From NCBI GenBank assembly GCA_032207245.1, contig CM063510.1, positions 46,674,692-46,738,691 on the forward strand: 64,000 nucleotides of DNA. Direction: 5' to 3'. Shown one piece after another: positions 1-11,929 of this stretch; position 1 is the first letter of the stretch, and each line of letters begins with the position of its first letter. The translations under genes were made by a program, and so were the position numbers. Source of the stretch: Pardosa pseudoannulata. Lineage: Eukaryota; Arthropoda; Arachnida; Araneae; Lycosidae. The notes below the pieces were generated by a model. It was given only the letters and a program-made list of their open reading frames with translations. It was not told where the DNA came from and made no database searches.

Positions 1-1
1 T

Positions 2-130
2 CAAATTGACAAAACACGACTTGTACGTTCTGGAGCTAGGAATTCTATTGAAGACGAAATAACGCAACAAAAGACCGAGTCACTCGACAATCATAACTTG
101 TGGAAAGAAAAACTGCAAGGCATTGCATAG
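2..130 (+). CDS. Unrecognised open reading tail entering from the left edge (possible C-terminal exon)
   Basis: A frame open from base 2 runs 42 codons to a TAG at 128-130. It encodes a charged, glutamine- and lysine-rich tail (…RNSIEDEITQQ…) ending in KLQGIA. Codon use is less AT-driven than the surroundings. No start is visible because the frame continues out of the window. No family is recognised. It may be the end of a gene or of a transposon protein, or chance. Confidence 0.2.
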   Translation, partial: QIDKTRLVRSGARNSIEDEITQQKTESLDNHNLWKEKLQGIA

Positions 131-173
131 CAACGCAAACAACACGCATATAATGTCACACATACATATAATT

Positions 174-236
174 ATACATATTTAGTAGATTTGTGGTGGT
201 TAGCGGGTATCCACCACAAATCTACTAAATACGTAT
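174..236. repeat. Long inverted repeat (hairpin)
   Basis: Bases 181-199 and 211-229 are exact reverse complements (19 of 19) around an 11-base loop. The pairing continues outward to 174/236 with one mismatch. The arm core is GTAGATTTGTGGTGG. It could be a foldback element or a structured RNA. No gene context was found. Confidence 0.8.
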
Positions 237-447
237 TTTTACGTGACCCGCGCTCCAGTGACAGACTGCAAAAAACGTTAAAATATGTTGCCTGCATGCG
301 AAGTGTTAAACACCATTTGCAGCTATATGTTTAACAGAAAATTTAATCTAGAACATAATACTAAATTTTCTTAAACATTGTATTAGCATATATATCTCAA
401 ATATATAATCTACAAGGAATTTTTACAAATCTATACCTAAAATTTAC

Positions 448-624
448 GCCGAAGGCTGGCCGATTGGTTAGGGCGCTGATAGTCGGTACCAGAGTTCGTG
501 GGTTCGAATCCCACTATGGCATGGATGTTCGTAGCCGTTCGGAATCAGCTTTAAGCAGTAGGTCCCGGTCTCATTAGCCCTAGTGTGCAAAACAGTAGAC
601 CGTAGCTCTCCAAACCAAACCAAA
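448..624 (+). mobile_element. tRNA-derived SINE, near full length
   Basis: The 5' part is tRNA-like, with an A-box-type segment (TGGCCGATTGGTTAGGGCGC) and a B box (GGTTCGAATCC). It is followed by a shared body and a CCAAA-repeat tail. A 12-base target duplication with one mismatch (436-447 and 625-636) marks the insertion. Best member of the family near the left edge; CpGs are retained. Confidence 0.88.
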
Positions 625-636
625 CCTAAAATCTAC

Positions 637-1477
637 AAAATTGAAAAAACAAAATTCAGTCATAACTTAAAAGAAGAATGGAGAAACTGATTCTGAGGAG
701 AAGCCTGTAAAGTAGTTTTTCTGTCAAGGCTATTAGAGATCACTTCTTTCTCTTGCGTGTTCACATTATCTCTATTGCATCTTCACTTCTTCCTGTATCT
801 ATATTCTTTGCTTCCTGACTAGCTAGAGATCTGAAATTTTGCACATAGATTCATTTCCGGTAACCATACAATATTCAGACATAAAAAAATTATGTACAAA
901 ATAGGAAAAGCATATAATTTCACAAAAAGTCAATATTTATGTAACGCATTGCTGGCTTCATCTGTTTTCTAAAATACTATGATTATCCTTTTTTTCTTCT
1001 TTTTTTAACAAATATTTTTCAAAGTTCATTTTAATCAGCAATTATTTTCGTTAATGAATAGTAGTTTATTCTATAATAATCAAAAAAAATTAAAGAAAAA
1101 TGTAAAATATTTTTAATTATGCCATGATCATTATGCCAGATCATTTTTAATTTAGATTTAACGAAAAATAAAAGTATAAAATGTCAAAGATAAACTTAAT
1201 TTACAAATAGAATAATGCATGATAATTGATTTAAAATGAGTAAAAATTAAAGTAAAATAAATATAAAAATATTTTAAACTGCTTTTATTTGACAAAATAA
1301 AAAGCGATAAAATGCCCTAAGTAAAAAATTTATTTTTAAAACAATGTATAAAAGAGAAATTGAGTGAAAAGCTCATACATTAAAATTGAAATGTGCTCAT
1401 ATAGAAAAATTGCTTGTGGAATTTTAAAAGGTAAGGGCCAATCGTTATGATGGTTACACGACTAAGAATAAAAGAGT
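637..1477. other. No gene seen; AT-rich intergenic sequence
   Basis: Very AT-rich, with poly-T and poly-A runs and frequent stops in all frames. No splice-bounded exon or repeat end was recognised. Confidence 0.5.
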
Positions 1478-1490
1478 GGGGGTGCAAATG

Positions 1491-1556
1491 GTTTGGTTTA
1501 GTTTTGGAGTGCTACTGTCTACTTTTTGAAACACGAGGGCTAATGAGACCGGGAAG
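1491..1556 (-). mobile_element. SINE 3' fragment
   Basis: Only the last ~65 bases of the family are present on the - strand (…TTAGCCCTCGTGT…, then the CCAAACC tail). It is the 3' end of the composite insertion. Confidence 0.7.
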
Positions 1557-1788
1557 TAATTTTTTAATCCTTTAAAGGAAGGTGTTTCGCTTCTTTGCAC
1601 GTTCATTAAATTAAACACAATTTTTAAAAATTTTGATTGTACGATGCGTTAATACAATTTTTATTTGAGCATTCCCTTCAATGTTCAAGGTTAGTTCCAT
1701 TTCATGAAGTAACGGCACCGTAGGCAGTGAAGAAATGTAACTCCAAAATCTTTTTTTTTTTTTTTCATACTTAAAAGGATGTTTCTAC

Positions 1789-1966
1789 GGTTGGTTTAGT
1801 TTAGAGCTCTACGGCCTTCTTTTTTGCTACATTAATTCTAATAAGAGCAGGCCTTCTGTTTAAAGCCGATTCCAAATGGCTACGAACATCCGGGCCATAG
1901 TGGGATCCGAACCAACGAACTCCGGTTCCGAAGGCCAGCAGCCTAACCAATCGGCCATCCTTCGGC
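1789..1966 (-). mobile_element. tRNA-derived SINE, near full length
   Basis: On the - strand it starts GCCGAAGGATGGCCGATTGG, contains a B-box-like segment and ends in the GGTTTGG-type tail (reverse complement of CCAAACC). It forms the 5' half of the composite insertion at 1478-1980. Confidence 0.8.
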
Positions 1967-2079
1967 GGGGGTGCAAATGGAATCAGTGTCAAAGTAACAT
2001 ATTTTCAATACAAATATAATTTTATAAGGAAATATTTATATTAAAATACCAATTATACCAATGCATACCAATATATTTC

Positions 2080-2250
2080 TTAGAACTTTGGCAGAATGGT
2101 TAAGGCACAGATTTTTGGTACCGGCGTTCGAAAGTTCGAATCCCATTGTAACATGGATGTTCGGAATCGGCTTGAAACAGTAGGTCCCGGTGTCATCATC
2201 ACTCGTGTTGCGAAAAGTAGACCGGAAAGCTCCAAGCTGAAATACCATTA
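2080..2250 (+). mobile_element. tRNA-derived SINE, diverged
   Basis: The tRNA-like head (TGGCAGAATGGTTAAGGC; GTTCGAATCCC), the 'ATGGATGTTCGGAATCGGCTT' type body and 'AGTAGACCG' near the tail match the other copies. The CCAAACC tail is degraded. Confidence 0.78.
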
Positions 2251-3735
2251 TCATATTTAATTGTTATACATTAAGCACCCTACGCTTTTTTATTTTTTTT
2301 TTTACTCTTTGGCGCAATTTTTATCTTTCTGCTTTTGTTTAATAATTTTTTTTTTGTTTATGAAAAAATATAGAATATTTTTTCATATTTATTTAATTTT
2401 TAATTTTTAAAGGTTATTGTCTTCCTTAAAAGCAAAATGCCACACACTGAGACATCGGATTTACGTAATGCCATATGGGGTTCTGGAAACGAAAAGAAAA
2501 AGAAACAAAATTACCAGATGAATTTCTGTGATAATGAGCATCTCCACAAGACGGTTAGTTGTGTGTATGCAAAGGTTTATGTTTCCTTTGTCTGGATTCG
2601 GTGACCTTCACGCCTATGCGGGTGGCCTTCCACGGAAGTTAACAAAGTGATTAATGGTAAAATAACACGTACATAGAATCGAATTAAATACTGTAGAAAA
2701 TTATATTCCCCTCGTCAAACTCCACAGGTCAAACGCTTAAATTTTAAAATTTTTTCAAAATTATTATTCTCTTTTTCCCAAAGAACAAAAAGTGAAAATG
2801 CTGTTTGGGTTGCCCGCTTATTGTTTTAGTGATATTATTTTGGCGCCAATAGTGCCAACATGCCATTTAAGATGGTGGAGATAAACAACCATAAGAACAA
2901 TAAAAATCCATGAAAAAGCATAAACTGTTAGTTTTAAAATAGTAAAAAACACAGTATTGATAAAATTAATACTCAGATTGTACCAAATTTTAAATTTGCG
3001 AAAGCAAGTAAAACAATTAAAATGTTTTAATCATATCAAAACTTAACGGAAAACGTAGGCACTTACGTAGGTAAAATCAAAGAAAATGCAATAAAAAGCA
3101 TAAACTGAATAGTAAATATTAAAACGGCATACAAAGGATTTATACACAATTGCAATCAGAAAACCCCTCAGGTTGTCGTATGGGAGAAAACTCGCATATT
3201 GCCAATGATAACTAAAGATAGAAAATCAAATTTCGGGACAAATTAAACTGCAGTGAAGTTGAACTAAAATGCTGTTCGTACCCCTATTATAGGTCTAAGA
3301 TTAAATTTTTTAGAACGATTTACTGATTTTGTCCAAATAGGAAGGCAACAAAATTTAGAAGCTGCAAAACCTCTTGTAATGGAGTGTGATGAAAATATAG
3401 ATAAAAATATACAGCTCACAAAAATATATTTCTGTTTTCTTGAATCTAGAAAATGAATAGTATAATGAAACCCAGGTAACACAAATATATTGGTCAATGT
3501 AATAACCACCCCACTCCGGGGGCCACATAGTAATATCACACTGTTCTGGGGCGCTATACTTGCGTGGGACCTGCTCGCCTACTTTACTAGGGCATGTATG
3601 TTCGTAGATCGCCATTGGGATGCATAGACTAAATAAATTCTCCAAAACTTAGACGGACAACACAAAATATTTATTTACAAAAATTGACGAAAAAAATTAA
3701 ATATTTAAAATAAATCAAAATAACATATTGCCGAG
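2251..3735. other. No gene seen
   Basis: AT-rich intergenic DNA. The 3460-3640 part is less AT-rich (CCACTCCGGGGGCC) and may be an old repeat, but no terminus or coding similarity was recognised. Confidence 0.45.
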
Positions 3736-4230
3736 TCTAAGGGCCTGTATAAATCAGACAGGATTTACCGAGTATTTTATATCCAAAATGTCTCCAAGTC
3801 GCAGGCCCGAATCCAACTGTTCTCTTGTAGATCTTCTCTCCCTCCTTTGGAGGGGGAGGGGATGTTTCAGCATTCTCGAAACTTGATCCCTGTCGAACAA
3901 CTGAAAAAAGGTAGTATTGTACCAGTAATGGTCCTTTAGAAGCACGGACGATTAGAGGTGTCAAGTGTGCCATTTTTGTCAACGCACCGACAGAGAAAAG
4001 AAATTGTGGTTTGTGTGACCGAGTCGGCTGGGCGCCAAAGGGAGTTTCGGCTATCCCAAGGACAAGGGTCAAAGAGGGGGGGGTCAACCTCCCCTAAAAC
4101 CGAGGTTTCCTGTTTGGAAAAGAGAGAAGCGGGAGGGGACTCCCGGCTGAACTTTGAGATGCGAAGGTTGTCTAGAGTGCTCTCCTCTCTGGACCATAGA
4201 TTGCATCTATATTGAGTTGATTTGTTTTAT
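3736..4230 (-). repeat. LTR-like dispersed repeat, copy 1
   Basis: GC-richer block. Read on the - strand it shares blocks with 11930-12240: GGATCAAGTTT(C/T)GAGAA…GCTGA, an AGAGA(A/G)GATCT segment and a CCTGCGA(C/G)TTG segment in the same order. A TATA-like ATATAAAA follows on that strand. This could be a solo LTR or another high-copy element. No gag or pol sequence is next to it. Confidence 0.4.
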
Positions 4231-4840
4231 TTAAAACGTTTCTTTTTTTTTTTTGTTAAATAAATGAACAGTTGTTAAGTTTGAATCATCTACGGTTGAT
4301 TATTTCGCCTCCATACCTGCTCCTTATACGAGACCCATGCGAAATCATATTCAAATGACTAGGGTATGACTTACAGTCGGAAGTAGAAACATCGCAAACC
4401 GCTCGGCGAGGCTAACACAGCAACATGCATATTGAAGACCAGAACGCCACGACAGTAACCACATCAGCTATAAAGCTGCTGCTAAAGTTTCGTCATGGTC
4501 CGATTTAATGTTGTCAAACCCGGTAAGGAGCAAACACTACGGAAGTAAGCTCAAGACTACCAGTAATAACTGAAGACCCAGATCACTCAGGTAAACCGCG
4601 GGCACGTGAAGCCCGTATATACCTAAAGGAGGTATAGTCCTGAGGTTGTCTCTCCTTTAGCACTACCTAGAGGACACATGCGGCTTGTCTCCCTGCTGAA
4701 TATCGTAAATGAGTCAACATGATTATATGAGTTAGTCCTTCAATTCTAAGTTTCTTTCAGTAAGCATGAATAGCAGCGAGAAGAAAATAAGCAACTAAAT
4801 AGAAAAAAGGATAGATAATGGTGGTAGTCAAACTTGCATC
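4231..4840. other. No gene seen; possible repeat flank
   Basis: After a poly-T run, 4300-4700 is GC-richer and rich in short palindromes (for example CGGGCACGTGAAGCCCG at 4598-4614 and CCTAAAGGAGG nearby). It may belong to the neighbouring LTR-like repeat. No coding exon was recognised. Confidence 0.35.
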
Positions 4841-4844
4841 ATCC

Positions 4845-5550
4845 TACCCAGATAGCATATTTAGTTTGCTGCAAACTTGCAGCAAGTTCAGCATGACAAG
4901 TCTGCAAGTTTGAAACAAGACTGCAGCAAGTCTACGCAAACTTCGAAGTCACTATACCTCCAACTTGCAGCAAACTTGACCTCTAACATGCAGCAAACTT
5001 GTCATGCAAGTTACAGTACACTTGTCGTGCAAGTTTGCAGAAACTTGTCTTATCAAACTTGCAGCAAACTTGTCATGCAAATTACAATACACGTGCATGA
5101 AAACGAAAACCTTGATTAATGAATTAATAGAATTAACACATTTATTTAATTTATTAGAAATTTTAGATAGTTGCAAATGATAGAGAAATGCTACTTTAAA
5201 AAATAACGACACTTGAATAATTAAAATAATAAATGCCTGTTAAAAGATCCATAGCATCTTGCGGAATGGCGCGTCTGCCATGTTGTCATTCTTGTCTTTG
5301 GCCGGGAAACGTTTGCGCATGCGCTCATTATCTTAACTCTCATGCAATGATGGGAATTTTCGCTTGCTCCAAGTTTGTCATAACAAGATTGCCACAGTTT
5401 TGCAGCAAAATTGCGTTGCAAAGGAGTGGTCGCTAATGTTCCGTCTAAATTGCAGGAGTTTTGCTGCAAGTTTGTTGCGTCAAATTTGTTATGACAAGAT
5501 ATTATCCAGAAAAAATCAAACTTGCTGCAAGTATGCATGCTATCCGGGTA
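4845..5550. mobile_element. Terminal-inverted-repeat element with repeated subterminal motif
   Basis: The ends TACCCAGATAGCAT (4845-4858) and ATGCTATCCGGGTA (5537-5550) are inverted copies matching at 13 of 14 positions. Inside both ends the motif CTTGCAGCAAACTTG and its variants recur in direct and inverted orientation (about ten times in 4870-5100 and several times in 5365-5535). The middle (5110-5360) is unrelated. No transposase is encoded, so it is a non-autonomous DNA transposon of unassigned superfamily. Target duplication unclear. Confidence 0.65.
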
Positions 5551-7907
5551 TCGTTCCTCCATATAACAAAATAGCCTTCTTTAACGATAATTTTACTAGT
5601 TCCCCACCATATTGTTTTATTAAGATTTTACTATATTATACTACAGTATATACTGTATACTTATACTGTATTTATGCTTTTCGTTTAGTTATTGTTGCAA
5701 TGAATATGTTTTCATTTGTAATATTTGTTTCTTTAATTTCCTTATGTCCTCCTTTACCAATGTTTTGTCGATCTTTGGTCATCTTAGATGAACTCTACCA
5801 GCAGTCCATTAGTAATGTTCTTTCTCGGAAGTACAGGCATGTTTCAACTAAACGTGACTTCCTCCGTTTAAACTGACGGTTATGGGCTCCCTAGCCAAAC
5901 GGCCTTATTCCAATCCCAAAAGTGGCTAGTAATTAATATCTTCTCTGTGAGTAAATAAAATTTTAAATTTTGAAAAGGAGTAATTTTGAAGATGGCAACT
6001 GTAATGAGAAGTAGGTAAGGCAGAAGTCGGTAAGGGCTGGTTTATTCTCTATTTTGTTCTATTGTTCAGGTACTTTTGCAGCTGTTGGCAGTCGCCTTGG
6101 CTACTTTAGCCTACCTTACCTACTATCTTTGGGTGGCTCTAACTACATTACTTATTACTTACTTTATCTCTTTTTTACAGTATTACTTATCCGTATTTCG
6201 GGAAGCCACGAGTTGGAATTCTTTCTCCCACAATGAATATTTATTTTTTAAAATTATGATTTCTATAATGTATCTATAGAAATAATAAACGGCACAATTT
6301 ATGCAAGCTATTTACACATAACTAGATACCATGAAATATATTTTTTTTATTAGTAAGCTAAATTATATTGAAACAATTTTATATTTAGAGATAGACATGA
6401 TAACTCACTGATAACTTAAGAAAAGATTTATTATATTTCTTTAAACTTGAAAATAAAAAATGTGTTACGGCGGGAGGTTCATAATTCAAAGTGTGTGATT
6501 ATTCAAGAATATAAAACACATTATGCCTTGCTCTGGTATCGCCATCTATGATCGATTTTAACAAACTAAAATATTATTATAATTATGTAAATAATTATCT
6601 TTTTTTTTATAATTCTACGTGAAATAAGGGTTAAATTTTGAAATTAAAAAATTGTACTGAATTTAATGTTCACTTATTTATTACCCTGTTGTAACAAATA
6701 CTTTTAAAAAATCTGATTTACTATACAAATGGAAGAAAAGCGTCAACTTTAATTTGACTTTAAACTAACTGCTTCCATCGATCTGAGTATTTAAATTTCA
6801 AAAATAAATATTGCGTATATTTCAAAATTCAGATGAGTTATTAGAATATATTACACTGATAATAAATAGTAGTTGAAATAAAACCCTAACAGGAAACAAA
6901 TAACACATTCATTTAAATTTAATTTTCATTGTGAACTTAAATATAGTTTAAAGAAATAACAGAATTATATTTGATGATTTATCCTTAGACTAAAAAAAAA
7001 GCGTATAACCTTTTTTCCAGAATATTCAAAAAGATCAAATATATCTAAAAATAAACATATTACTTGCGTTATAGAGCAATAGCCAGAACTTTTACAGTTT
7101 GATGTACTGCATTTTAACATTAAAATAAAAGTGCATTTTTGGATATAACTTTTTTAAACTGCATACTCAATCAAAAATGAATTTTAAAAATAAAATATTC
7201 ATTTTCTTTTAATTTTAATATTTTTGCTCTAAATTACTTTATACATTTACTGAAACATACTATACAAGATTGTGTATGCACTTTTAAAAATATATAAAGT
7301 ATTAAATTTTACACAATTTTTTCATACAATTATTTATATTAAATATATAAATATTAAATATTAATGTAAATTATTAACATAAAATATTAATATTTAAATT
7401 AAATAGTAATATAAATATATTAAATTTTATGCTTTTGGGCTAAAAATTAGTGAGATATCGGCCGAAGGGCTAAATCTAGCCTGACCCCCCCCCCCTTAAT
7501 CTATCCTTAAATCCCTGCTACTGCCCTGTACGGGAAATCAATGTTAAATACTTTTTGGAACACTTTTTTTATATGCACAGTTTTATATGAGTACATCTTA
7601 ATTTTACAAAATGTTTTTTCCTATTTCAATTTCTTTGAGTCTTTTTTTCCGGACTACAAAACGAATTCCACACAAAATATAATTTTATAATCTTTGGCAT
7701 TATATATATATAAAGAAAAGTCAATTTGAGGAAAAAAAATTTTTTTTGGATGAGTTTGTTCCTTTTTTTTCTACCCCCTCTTTATTTCAGTTCCTATCAT
7801 TGTAAGTTTTCGTCTTTTACATACCAGATGTGGGACAATTTTACACATAAGGCACATAACACATATTTCCGAAGTAAACCCTGAATTTTGAAAAGAATTT
7901 TCCAGCA
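5551..7907. other. No gene seen
   Basis: Mostly AT-rich. 5630-5675 is rich in TATACTGTATA-type palindromes. A run of 12-13 C lies near 7486. No exon, RNA gene or transposon terminus could be supported. Confidence 0.45.
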
Positions 7908-8003
7908 GAAGTTTTGAATCCCATTATATTCCCATGGATATTCGAAGCCGTTTGAAATAAGCTTTAAGCAGTTGGTCCCAGTCTCCTTCACTGTTTAGAA
8001 ACA
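7908..8003 (+). mobile_element. SINE fragment (5'-truncated)
   Basis: Starts within the B box (TTTTGAATCCCATTA) and continues through ATGGATATTCGAAGCCGTTTG and GCAGTTGGTCCCAGTCTC. The tRNA-like head is missing. It ends about 20 bases before the Tc1-like element. Confidence 0.65.
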
Positions 8004-8024
8004 TACAGTGAAGATACATGAATA

Positions 8025-8688
8025 CACTGTCTACCAATAAGTATTTGGACACATGTGATGGAAAAGAAAAACTAACTTTATTCAAAATCAATAGTTGGTA
8101 GAGCCTCCACGAGAGCAATTACACATTGAACCCTCCGAGGCATACTTTCCACAAGTCTTTCATTACAACCGAGTAGCGCAGTTGGATTTTGTGATCAAAG
8201 GCTTATTGGGCAGCAGCAGGAGCATGAAAACCAAGCAGATGTGCTTCCTTACGGATGGTATTTACTGAAACAATACTCCCGGATGTCTGTTGAAACTCCT
8301 TGCAGATGAGGGACATCGGTTGAATGCGGTTCTTCCGAATTTCTCTGAACAGCACTTGTCGGTATCTATCTCCCAGTTTCGTTAGTCTGCCGACTCGGGG
8401 CACATTCCGACAATCACCGCTCACCTTCCACTTCTTAATGCTATAGGTCACTGTCGATTTTGGGTACTTCAGATCGCTAGATATGTCCTTAAGGATCTAC
8501 CACATTTGTGATACCCGATAATTATACCTTTCTCGAAATCAGAGAGCTCCGAACTGCGCGGCATCTTGCATGCGACTAATGCCGATGCTGTTTCCTACAC
8601 GATGCATACCGGTGGAGGCCATGATGTACCTGAGGACCGCAGATATCGTCATTTGCTTAGGTGTCCAAATACTTATTGGTAGACAGTG
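8025..8688 (-). mobile_element. Tc1-like transposon, internally deleted (664 bp)
   Basis: The first and last 28 bases are exact inverted repeats (CACTGTCTACCAATAAGTAT…). The element is flanked by TA dinucleotides (8023-8024 and 8689-8690), the Tc1/mariner target. The - strand carries the 5' and 3' ends of a transposase gene with the catalytic middle deleted. Full Tc1 elements are about 1.6 kb. Identical ends in a deleted copy suggest fairly recent trans-mobilisation. Confidence 0.93.
8105..8564 (-). pseudogene. Tc1-like transposase, deleted and frameshifted
   Basis: The - strand frame starts with MPRSSELSDFEKG at 8564 and gives the first helix-turn-helix. A frameshift occurs near 8480-8500. 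It continues as TYSIKKWKVSGDC…GRLTKLGDR and a second helix-turn-helix down to about 8205 (…LLGFHAPAAAQ). The DDE catalytic region that should follow is absent. The sequence jumps to the typical Tc1 C-terminus ERLVESMPRRVQCVI (8180-8105). It cannot encode an active enzyme. Confidence 0.88.
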
Positions 8689-9041
8689 TACACACATATG
8701 AAAAGACTATAAAGACAACCTAAAATATTGGTGTAATAATCAAAAAGTAATGGATAATTAAAAAAAAAGTGTTAGTATAATATAATCTAACACTAATTTG
8801 AATTTTGAAATAAATATAACCTTTATCTGGAATCCTTAATTACTCAGACCGAAAGCTAAGCGAGAAATAGTTAGCTTTTTAATATTGGCTGTAAGATTAT
8901 TTCTTTAATATATGATATAGTTTTTATCTTAAAATTATACTCGTAATATAAGAATATTTCCAATCTGTGACCTAAAATCCAAACTGTTTCTCGAAATTAA
9001 ATAAAACTTGATGTAAGCCTTCCAGAAGTGATGTTTGTTTT

Positions 9042-9895
9042 CAGAGCCGTAACTAGGGCGAGGCAAAGGTGGCATTTGCCAAGGGCGCATCAGTCATAAG
9101 GCGCCGCACCATGATGTAAATGGGGTCCGAAATAGAACGATTCACCCCGAGTAGGAATAAGCAAAAGTTGAAAAAGCATTTCTTTATAATATATAATAAT
9201 TTTGTATACCTTATATTTTCTATTAATAACAAATTTTATCTATTAAATTTTCCACATATATTTTTAGATTTATACTATACTGATGCTATTAAAATTATTT
9301 TAAAATTAAAGGGATGGGGACTTCACAAGACTTTTTATTAAAATATTAACTCAGAATTACAAAACTCCGTACAAGTACAGATTGAAGTAAAAATAAATTA
9401 ATCACATCAAATTTCTCTTTAAAAGTTTTTTTTATGAATCTTTCTTATTTTATAAAATGCTTCCAGAGATTTAACTTGTTATAGATTCTTACAAAATATT
9501 TATCAAATACTCCTATTATGACTTAATATAAATCTGGGTAGCGGTTTTAAATTTTAAATTTATTAAAGTTATTAAAACTAAATTTAAGTTTAGAAGTTCG
9601 TCAATTTTTTATGAAACTTTTATGTACAAATAAAATAATATTCCCCCTTGAAATTAACTATTCAGTTTATTAGCAAAATAATACCTCAAGAGTGTTCAAA
9701 AATATTTTTAAGTATTAACAAGGTAAAAATAGAATAAAAAATTAAAAATCAATATACTAAGAATATTTTAAGAAAAAAAATATTTTGTGGGTTCATTCTG
9801 AATATATGATGTGGAAAGAAAACATGTTTATATATTTTCTCACTACATTTGGCATACCAGTTTTATGCCACGGGTGCCAAAGGACCTAGTTACTG
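9042..9895. mobile_element. hAT-like non-autonomous element (854 bp) with 8-bp target duplication
   Basis: Starts CAGAGCCGTAACTAGG and ends CCTAGTTACTG, related inverted ends (the left has a 5-base insertion). Both sides carry the perfect 8-mer TTTGTTTT (9034-9041 and 9896-9903), as expected for hAT. The interior is AT-rich with no transposase. A partial relative lies at 49803-49990. Confidence 0.85.
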
Positions 9896-9903
9896 TTTGT
9901 TTT

Positions 9904-11640
9904 AACGATTTTTAAAGAATGCTTTGAATTGAAGACCAAATTGGAAGCCGAAAGTGTTAAATTAGGAGCCTTCATATGAGCTTCAGGTAAACGAAAAAGC
10001 TAATTCTGAAATACTGTGGAATAAAACATAAAGGAAAAACGTAAGTTTAAAAATATTTTTCGGCATCTTCGTTCAAGTGGCGAATTATCGATCTCCCTAA
10101 TTGGCATACACGCACAGAAAAGTATAGATCTCTGGTTTAAAAATAGAAAATCATAATCTGCTGTCCCTGATAAATTTAACGATTCCAGAAAACCATTAAC
10201 TTGATCGATTATTCTAATTCGTGAACTATCGTTTAACTTGTAATTTGACTTTTAAGGGTGGGAATTGTAAAGATGATAGGAGTTTCAGGAAAAATGATCG
10301 CAGACCCGCTATAGATTTATCCTTCGTCTACCACTACTTTACTTTCTCGCTCTACATTAATCTTTTCTATCTGAGAAGAATGGTAACGGCATTTTCTTTC
10401 GTTGTTGCTTACATCTGGCATGGAATTCTTTGATTCATTCTTCGTCACAGGAACTTAGGTATAATGACTCGAGACCCAATTATTATTTAATGTTCACTGA
10501 TATTTACAGGTTTATACAAATGTACGGACTATGTACAAATTCAGAATATTAATCAGCATACGTTTAGTCAACACACGAGGTCTGAGAAAACTGGTCCTAA
10601 ATCTTCAACGATGTCGAGGGAATACCGTTCAGCAGCGAAGTAGATAAAATCGCAAAGTCCGGCTGCTGTTCGCTTATCACCACGGTCAACCAAATCGAAC
10701 GTTCACCTCCAGTCTCTCTAAAGAAATAAAAAACTAGCAATCTTCTCTGCTGACAGAGAAAGTGATGAACTGAAGAAATGAAAACTGAACTTCTTGGGCC
10801 AAGCCCTCTAGTTCAGATTTTACTAGGAGATACAAGTACAAGGCTATTGGTTTGAGTTGACATAACGTTATAAAACTTAAAGTAAGATGAATTAAGGAGG
10901 GAACACTAATTTATTAGGTTGCTTGAGTGGTCAGACAGAAATAAAACAAGATAAAATTGGTGGATCAGTAGAGTACACATTGCAAAAACAGTTAAATGAA
11001 AGGGCGGAAGCATTAGACGGAATTAAATGTATTCAGCATGTTCAGATAGTTGCTAATCACAAAAGAATATTTTTTTTCTTATCAGGAGTAACGCAAGTTA
11101 CCAGGGCAAAACACTTTGTAATATAAATTCGAAGTTCCCTATAATCAGATCCAAACAGAAAAGGGTAGTTGACCAATGGTAGTCTTAGAATTTGACCCTC
11201 CGAACTGAGGCAGCAAAGAACGATGCTGCTATATGAAAGTGTGAGGAGAGAAGTTTAGGGGGAATGTAAGTAACGCTAAGAGAGTGGGGAGAATTGAAAC
11301 CTAGGTTTCAGGAGCCAAACCGAATGCTGAAAGACCACCTCTCCTTTTCCTCCGTCTGTTTTTAAAACTCAACTGCAGAGTTCTTAAAACCCTTCTCCCA
11401 ATAGTGGATTCGTTGCAGCCGCTGCAAAGGTAGGTCCGGGATCTATCTCATTTCTTTTAAGTGGTTCCTTAATGGCATCATCCAGCCTGGGCCCCACTTT
11501 TAGGAATTTTCGCTGGTTGACAATATTAGAAAGGGACTTAAAAACATTTGAATTCCAGCTCTATAGAAATTTGCGTTTCATGATGTCATGATAAAACGCA
11601 TCGTTTCAAATTAGCCTTTTCACACTTCATCAATAATTGT
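9904..11640. other. No gene seen
   Basis: AT-rich to about 10500. 10500-11640 is GC-richer and probably old repeat sequence, but no terminus or coding similarity is recognised. Confidence 0.4.
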
Positions 11641-11929
11641 CCCTTACCCATTGTCACCACGCTGGAAGTTGAAAGCGGCAGCCCTTCATCACTTTGTAGA
11701 TAGATGCATTGAGTAATAGAAGGGCATTTTGTGTCGTTGAATGGGCTATGAGCCGCGACTGTTCATTCTGTAAAGTAACTGAAGGGTTTCGAGTTTGGGG
11801 CTAGAGTCGGTCTAAGATCCGCCGTGTTTGTTATGATGACACTGTTGCTGTAAGGAATTTGGACCCACGACCTGTGTTTCGCTGATGTATACCCTTCACT
11901 ATATCTGCAAAATCGACCCCATTGACCCC

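Larger units (their letters stand above)
1478..1980 (-). mobile_element. Composite SINE insertion bounded by one target duplication
   Basis: The 14-mer GGGGGTGCAAATGG occurs at 1478-1491 and again at 1967-1980. Between the copies, read on the - strand, lie a near-complete SINE (1966 to 1789), about 230 bases of unrelated sequence, and the 3' end of a second SINE (1556 to about 1491). The duplication therefore frames the head of one SINE and the tail of another. This is the arrangement expected if a read-through transcript was mobilised as one unit. Two separate insertions plus coincidence is the alternative. Confidence 0.6.

Noticed and set aside
3958..4215. 85-codon + strand frame
   Set aside because: Lies within the LTR-like repeat; GC-rich composition explains the open frame.
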